This document shows, one piece after another, positions 5,634-7,835 of a DNA stretch of 7,835 nucleotides. A program made the position numbers and the translations under genes. The notes below the pieces were generated by a model. That model saw only the letters and a program-made list of their open reading frames with translations. It was not told the origin of the DNA and did no database searches. The first letter of the stretch is position 1, and each line of letters opens with the position of its first letter. Source of the stretch: Frankiales bacterium (lineage in GTDB: Bacteria; Actinomycetota; Actinomycetes; Mycobacteriales; SCTD01); contig JAODNF010000190.1 of NCBI GenBank assembly GCA_025464915.1, positions 1 to 7,835 of the forward strand, written 5' to 3'.

Positions 5634-6896
5634 TCAGCCCAGCGTCGTGAGGAACGCCTGCAGGGTGGCCTTCTCGTCGGCCGGCTTCGGGGTGGCGGCC
5701 CTGACGGAGGTCAGCGCGTCGTCGATCTGCCCGTCGAGGAAGGTCCAGGCCGAGCAGTCCTTGGGCTGCAGGGTGGCCTGCCCGTCGTCCCAGGCCGTCT
5801 CGAGGTCCTTGATCCGCGTCTTCGCGCCTGCCTGGTCTCCGGTCGTGACCTTGGCGAGGGTGTCCTGGACGATGGTGCGGAACCTCGTGACCGAGGCTGC
5901 CGGGAAGCTGGCCTTGATGTGCTGCGTGGCCTGCGCCTGGGTGAGGGCCTTCTGGGAGCAGGTGGGGGCCGGCGCGTCGTCGGCGAGCCCGGTCGTGTGC
6001 GGCTGGGAGTTGGCGTAGACAAGCAGCCCGGCGGTGCCGGCCGCTGCCACGCCGAGCACGGCAAGGGAGACCTTCCGGCGGGCGGGGGTGGAAACGGGTC
6101 CGGCGCTCTCGGAGGGCTCCTCGTCCTCGATCACGTCGGCTCTGCTGATCGTCAGGTAGATCACCGTGCCCAGGATCGCGGAGAGGAAGATGATGCTGGT
6201 CGTCAGGGTGCCGAGACCGAGGCCCTTCTCGCTGCCGGGTGTGGCGAGCCAGTCGCCGATGTTGGCGCCCAGCGGGCGGGTCAGGATGTAGGCGATCCAG
6301 AAGGTGAGGATGGCGTCGGCGCCGTAGCGCCACAGCCCGGTCACGATGGCGATGAGGGCCAGCGGCAGCAGCACCGACTTGCCCGGGCCCCAGCCGGTGA
6401 GGTCCAGCGTCCAGTCGCCGGTCGCGGTGCCGAGGGCGAACGTCACCAGCACGGCGAGCCAGTAGAAGCCCTCGCGCGGTGTGGTGTCGATGCTGTGGAT
6501 GGACAGGGTGCGCTCACGGGCGTACCAGACGGCGAAGACGACCGCTAGCAGGAGGGCGAAGATCGAGGAGCTGACCGCGAGCGGGACGCCCTGCTGGTCG
6601 GTGAGGATGTCCGTGTAGAGGGTGCCGGTGACCGAGACCACCACGACCGTGAGCCAGTAGGCGAAGGGCACGTAGGCCCGGACCTTCATCTGCACGGCCA
6701 GCACGACCACGAAGACGGCCGTGAACAGCAGCGACGTGTTCACCAGACCGACCCCGAGGGTCATGTTGATCCAGTCCGCGAAGCTCTCTCCCACGGTCGT
6801 GCACAGGATCTTGATGATCCAGAACCAGATCGTGACCTCGGGAACCTTGTTCAGCATGGGGTGAGCGTGGCGAGTCAGCTGAGCGGTTCGCGTCAT
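5634..6896 (-). CDS. COG4705-type multi-pass membrane protein with extra C-terminal extracytoplasmic domain
   Basis: The first 250 or so residues match my memory of the uncharacterised membrane family COG4705 (MLNKVPEVTIWFWIIKILCT, WIAYILTRPLGA). About eight helices are visible, at roughly 21-42, 53-71, 75-94, 104-126, 143-160, 174-191, 193-210 and 230-249. A Gly-plus-acidic motif recurs in four helices (TTVGESFAD 33-41, TGTLYTD 90-96, GTATGD 156-161, LGANIGDW 209-216), hinting at an internal repeat and a polar transport path. An acidic linker (257-265), a ninth helix (277-295) and a charged helical domain of about 110 residues follow. If the core has both ends inside, this domain is outside, and its two Cys (313, 381) could form a disulfide. 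The function is unknown; a transporter is a guess. The ATG at 6896 is chosen for AAGG 8 bases upstream; the ATG at 6857 has no such site. Total 420 residues. Confidence 0.82.
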   Translation of the reverse strand: MTRTAQLTRHAHPMLNKVPEVTIWFWIIKILCTTVGESFADWINMTLGVGLVNTSLLFTAVFVVVLAVQMKVRAYVPFAYWLTVVVVSVTGTLYTDILTDQQGVPLAVSSSIFALLLAVVFAVWYARERTLSIHSIDTTPREGFYWLAVLVTFALGTATGDWTLDLTGWGPGKSVLLPLALIAIVTGLWRYGADAILTFWIAYILTRPLGANIGDWLATPGSEKGLGLGTLTTSIIFLSAILGTVIYLTISRADVIEDEEPSESAGPVSTPARRKVSLAVLGVAAAGTAGLLVYANSQPHTTGLADDAPAPTCSQKALTQAQATQHIKASFPAASVTRFRTIVQDTLAKVTTGDQAGAKTRIKDLETAWDDGQATLQPKDCSAWTFLDGQIDDALTSVRAATPKPADEKATLQAFLTTLG

Positions 6897-7062
6897 GGCA
6901 GGAACCTTGGACAAGCCGTGCTGATAGTGCCCTGAGAGGACGGACTCGGCGGCGGGGCTGAGGAACGTCTGAGAACGGGAACAGCGCCCCGTCAGGGCGT
7001 TGCCCGGCGCTCCGGTGAAGCGCACACTCAGCGGTGACGGGGCCTGTCCCCAGGAGGCAGTC
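6897..7062. promoter_or_regulatory. Divergent promoter region between the COG4705-type and USP-like genes
   Basis: These 166 bases separate two divergent starts and should hold both promoters. They contain a hairpin at 6982-7002 (8-bp stem including one G-T pair, loop CGTCA). A symmetric GGGGCCTGTCCCC lies at 7039-7051, directly before the ribosome site of the plus gene, where a bound protein could block it. I found no -10/-35 pair good enough to name. Confidence 0.5.
7052..7057 (+). promoter_or_regulatory. Consensus ribosome binding site of the USP-like gene
   Basis: AGGAGG lies 5 bases before the ATG at 7063 and shows that this is the start rather than the in-frame ATG at 7000. Confidence 0.88.
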
Positions 7063-7485
7063 ATGACAGCTCGAGTCCTCATCCTCACCGATCACCTCAC
7101 TCTCACGCCGGAGGTCAGCGCCGCCGTGCGCGCCAGGGCTGCGCGCGGTGCCGCGACCTTCCGGGTCGTCGTCACCAACCCGTCCCGAGCGGAGTTCCAC
7201 CTGCACCACCCGGGACGGCACGACGCCGTCGTCGCCGCCCGGCCGCAGCTCGAGCAGCTGCTCGCCGACCTCCTGCCCGCCGCTGGAGGCGCGGTGAGCG
7301 GCAAGGTCAGCATCCGGCACGACCACTTCGACGCCGTCGAGGACGACCTCCACGAGCAGCCCGCCGACGAGGTGCTGCTCGCCGTCCATGAGGGTGACGT
7401 GATGCGGCGCCTGCACCTCGACCTGCGCCACCGCCTCCCGCACCTCGGCCTCGTCGTCGTGGAGGACCCGGCACCTGCGCACTGA
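7063..7485 (+). CDS. Universal-stress-like small alpha/beta protein, 140 aa, function unknown
   Basis: This soluble 140-residue protein starts with a beta strand (ARVLILTD, residues 3-10), then a helix, the strand FRVVVTNP (33-40), a long helix around 58-72, a VSGKVSIRHD segment (78-87) with a helix (DAVEDDL, 90-96), the strand DEVLLAV (102-108) and a closing RRLHLDLRHRLPHLGLVVV (115-133). That order, with a late xWLxxDLPxRVxxLGLPV-like end, resembles actinobacterial proteins often annotated as universal-stress or permease-C-terminal-like. The typical ATP-binding Gx2Gx9G(S/T) signature of true USPs is not evident, so nucleotide binding should not be assumed. It is divergent from the COG4705-type gene and ends 14 bases before the convergent thiolase-like gene. 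No terminator is visible in that gap. Confidence 0.72.
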   Translation: MTARVLILTDHLTLTPEVSAAVRARAARGAATFRVVVTNPSRAEFHLHHPGRHDAVVAARPQLEQLLADLLPAAGGAVSGKVSIRHDHFDAVEDDLHEQPADEVLLAVHEGDVMRRLHLDLRHRLPHLGLVVVEDPAPAH

Positions 7486-7499
7486 CCGCGAGCCGGGCG

Positions 7500-7835
7500 C
7501 TACACCTCCTCGAAGCAGAGCCCGCCGCCACGGATGACGACCGTGCGGCCCACGCACTCGGAGGTCAGCAGGGCGTCGATGACGTCGGCGTCGGACGAGC
7601 CGCAGGCCGTGCGGGTGCCGTCGTCGAGGTCGATGACGGCCGCCGCTCGGCTGGGGCGTCCGTCCTCGTGCAGCACGGTGCAGCCGTCGATCGTGCCGCG
7701 ACCGGAATCGACCGCCACCACGGGGATCTCCGGTTCGGCCTCGCGGACCTGCTCGGTGACGTCCAGCAGGGCGAGGGGTCGAGCGGGAGGCGCGGAAGAC
7801 CAGAGCGTGAAGCCCTGCTTGGTGTACAGGCCGCT
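7500..7835 (-). CDS. Acetyl-CoA acetyltransferase / thiolase-like protein, C-terminal 111 residues (partial)
   Basis: A minus-strand frame is open from the right edge to a TAG at 7500. It starts SGLYTKQGFTLWSSAPPARP, which matches the GGYxTKHAxGxYSxxPP segment near the end of thiolase-like acetyl-CoA acetyltransferases. The following residues (TIDGCTVLHEDGRPSRAAAV, then IDLDDGTRT and VGRTVVIRGG) fit the small beta-rich extra C-terminal domain found in type 1 thiolase-like proteins. The catalytic Cys and most of the protein lie beyond the window, so activity cannot be judged. The family acts on acyl-CoA thioesters in the cytosol. It converges on the USP-like gene with 14 bases between stops. 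Confidence 0.8.
   Translation of the reverse strand, partial: SGLYTKQGFTLWSSAPPARPLALLDVTEQVREAEPEIPVVAVDSGRGTIDGCTVLHEDGRPSRAAAVIDLDDGTRTACGSSDADVIDALLTSECVGRTVVIRGGGLCFEEV

Noticed and set aside
7000..7062. Longer N-terminus for the USP-like protein from the ATG at 7000
   Set aside because: The added 21 residues resemble nothing in the family, and AGGAGG sits ideally before the ATG at 7063.
6514..7557. A 347-codon open frame on the minus strand
   Set aside because: It overlaps the COG4705-type gene in another frame and the USP-like gene in antisense, and its product is Arg/Gly/His-rich without domains. The AGGAGG-led plus gene is the better explanation.

Overview
The window is 7.8 kb of very GC-rich, densely coded DNA from a chromosome. 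GTG and ATG starts, strong G/C bias at third codon positions, hairpins without T-runs, and the protein families present (a TPR-type regulator, an NTF2-containing class B penicillin-binding protein, a USP-like small protein, a thiolase-like protein with the extra C-terminal domain) all point to an actinobacterium. I cannot name a genus. No tRNA, rRNA, CRISPR array, insertion sequence, phage gene or replication origin was seen.

Left part (1-1400, minus strand): the first 375 residues of a TPR-rich protein, probably a LuxR-type regulator whose DNA-binding end lies beyond base 1. Just upstream of it on the same strand is a 74-residue 4-oxalocrotonate tautomerase-like gene. Then comes 466 bp without a convincing gene (1401-1866), holding several inverted repeats, two of which are placed as terminators.

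Middle part (1867-4954, minus strand): three genes in one direction that could form an operon: a PAP2-family membrane protein (170 aa), an MBL-fold hydrolase (269 aa) and a class B penicillin-binding protein (525 aa). The PAP2 protein lacks two of its three catalytic motifs, as if about 60 residues had been cut out in frame. Facing it on the plus strand, with start codons on top of or next to each other, is a second PAP2 protein (4965-5633) with all three motifs. A transpeptidase and two lipid-phosphatase-fold proteins suggest a cell-envelope locus, possibly tied to undecaprenyl carrier recycling.

Right part (5634-7835): a COG4705-type multi-pass membrane protein (minus) carries an extra transmembrane helix and an extracytoplasmic helical domain at its C-terminus. 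Its stop codon abuts that of the intact PAP2 gene. It is divergent from a 140-residue universal-stress-like protein (plus) across a 166-bp region. The window ends in the C-terminus of an acetyl-CoA acetyltransferase/thiolase-like protein (minus).

No complete unknown system is evident. The points most worth following are the truncated/intact PAP2 pair with overlapping 5' ends, and the two-part COG4705 protein.
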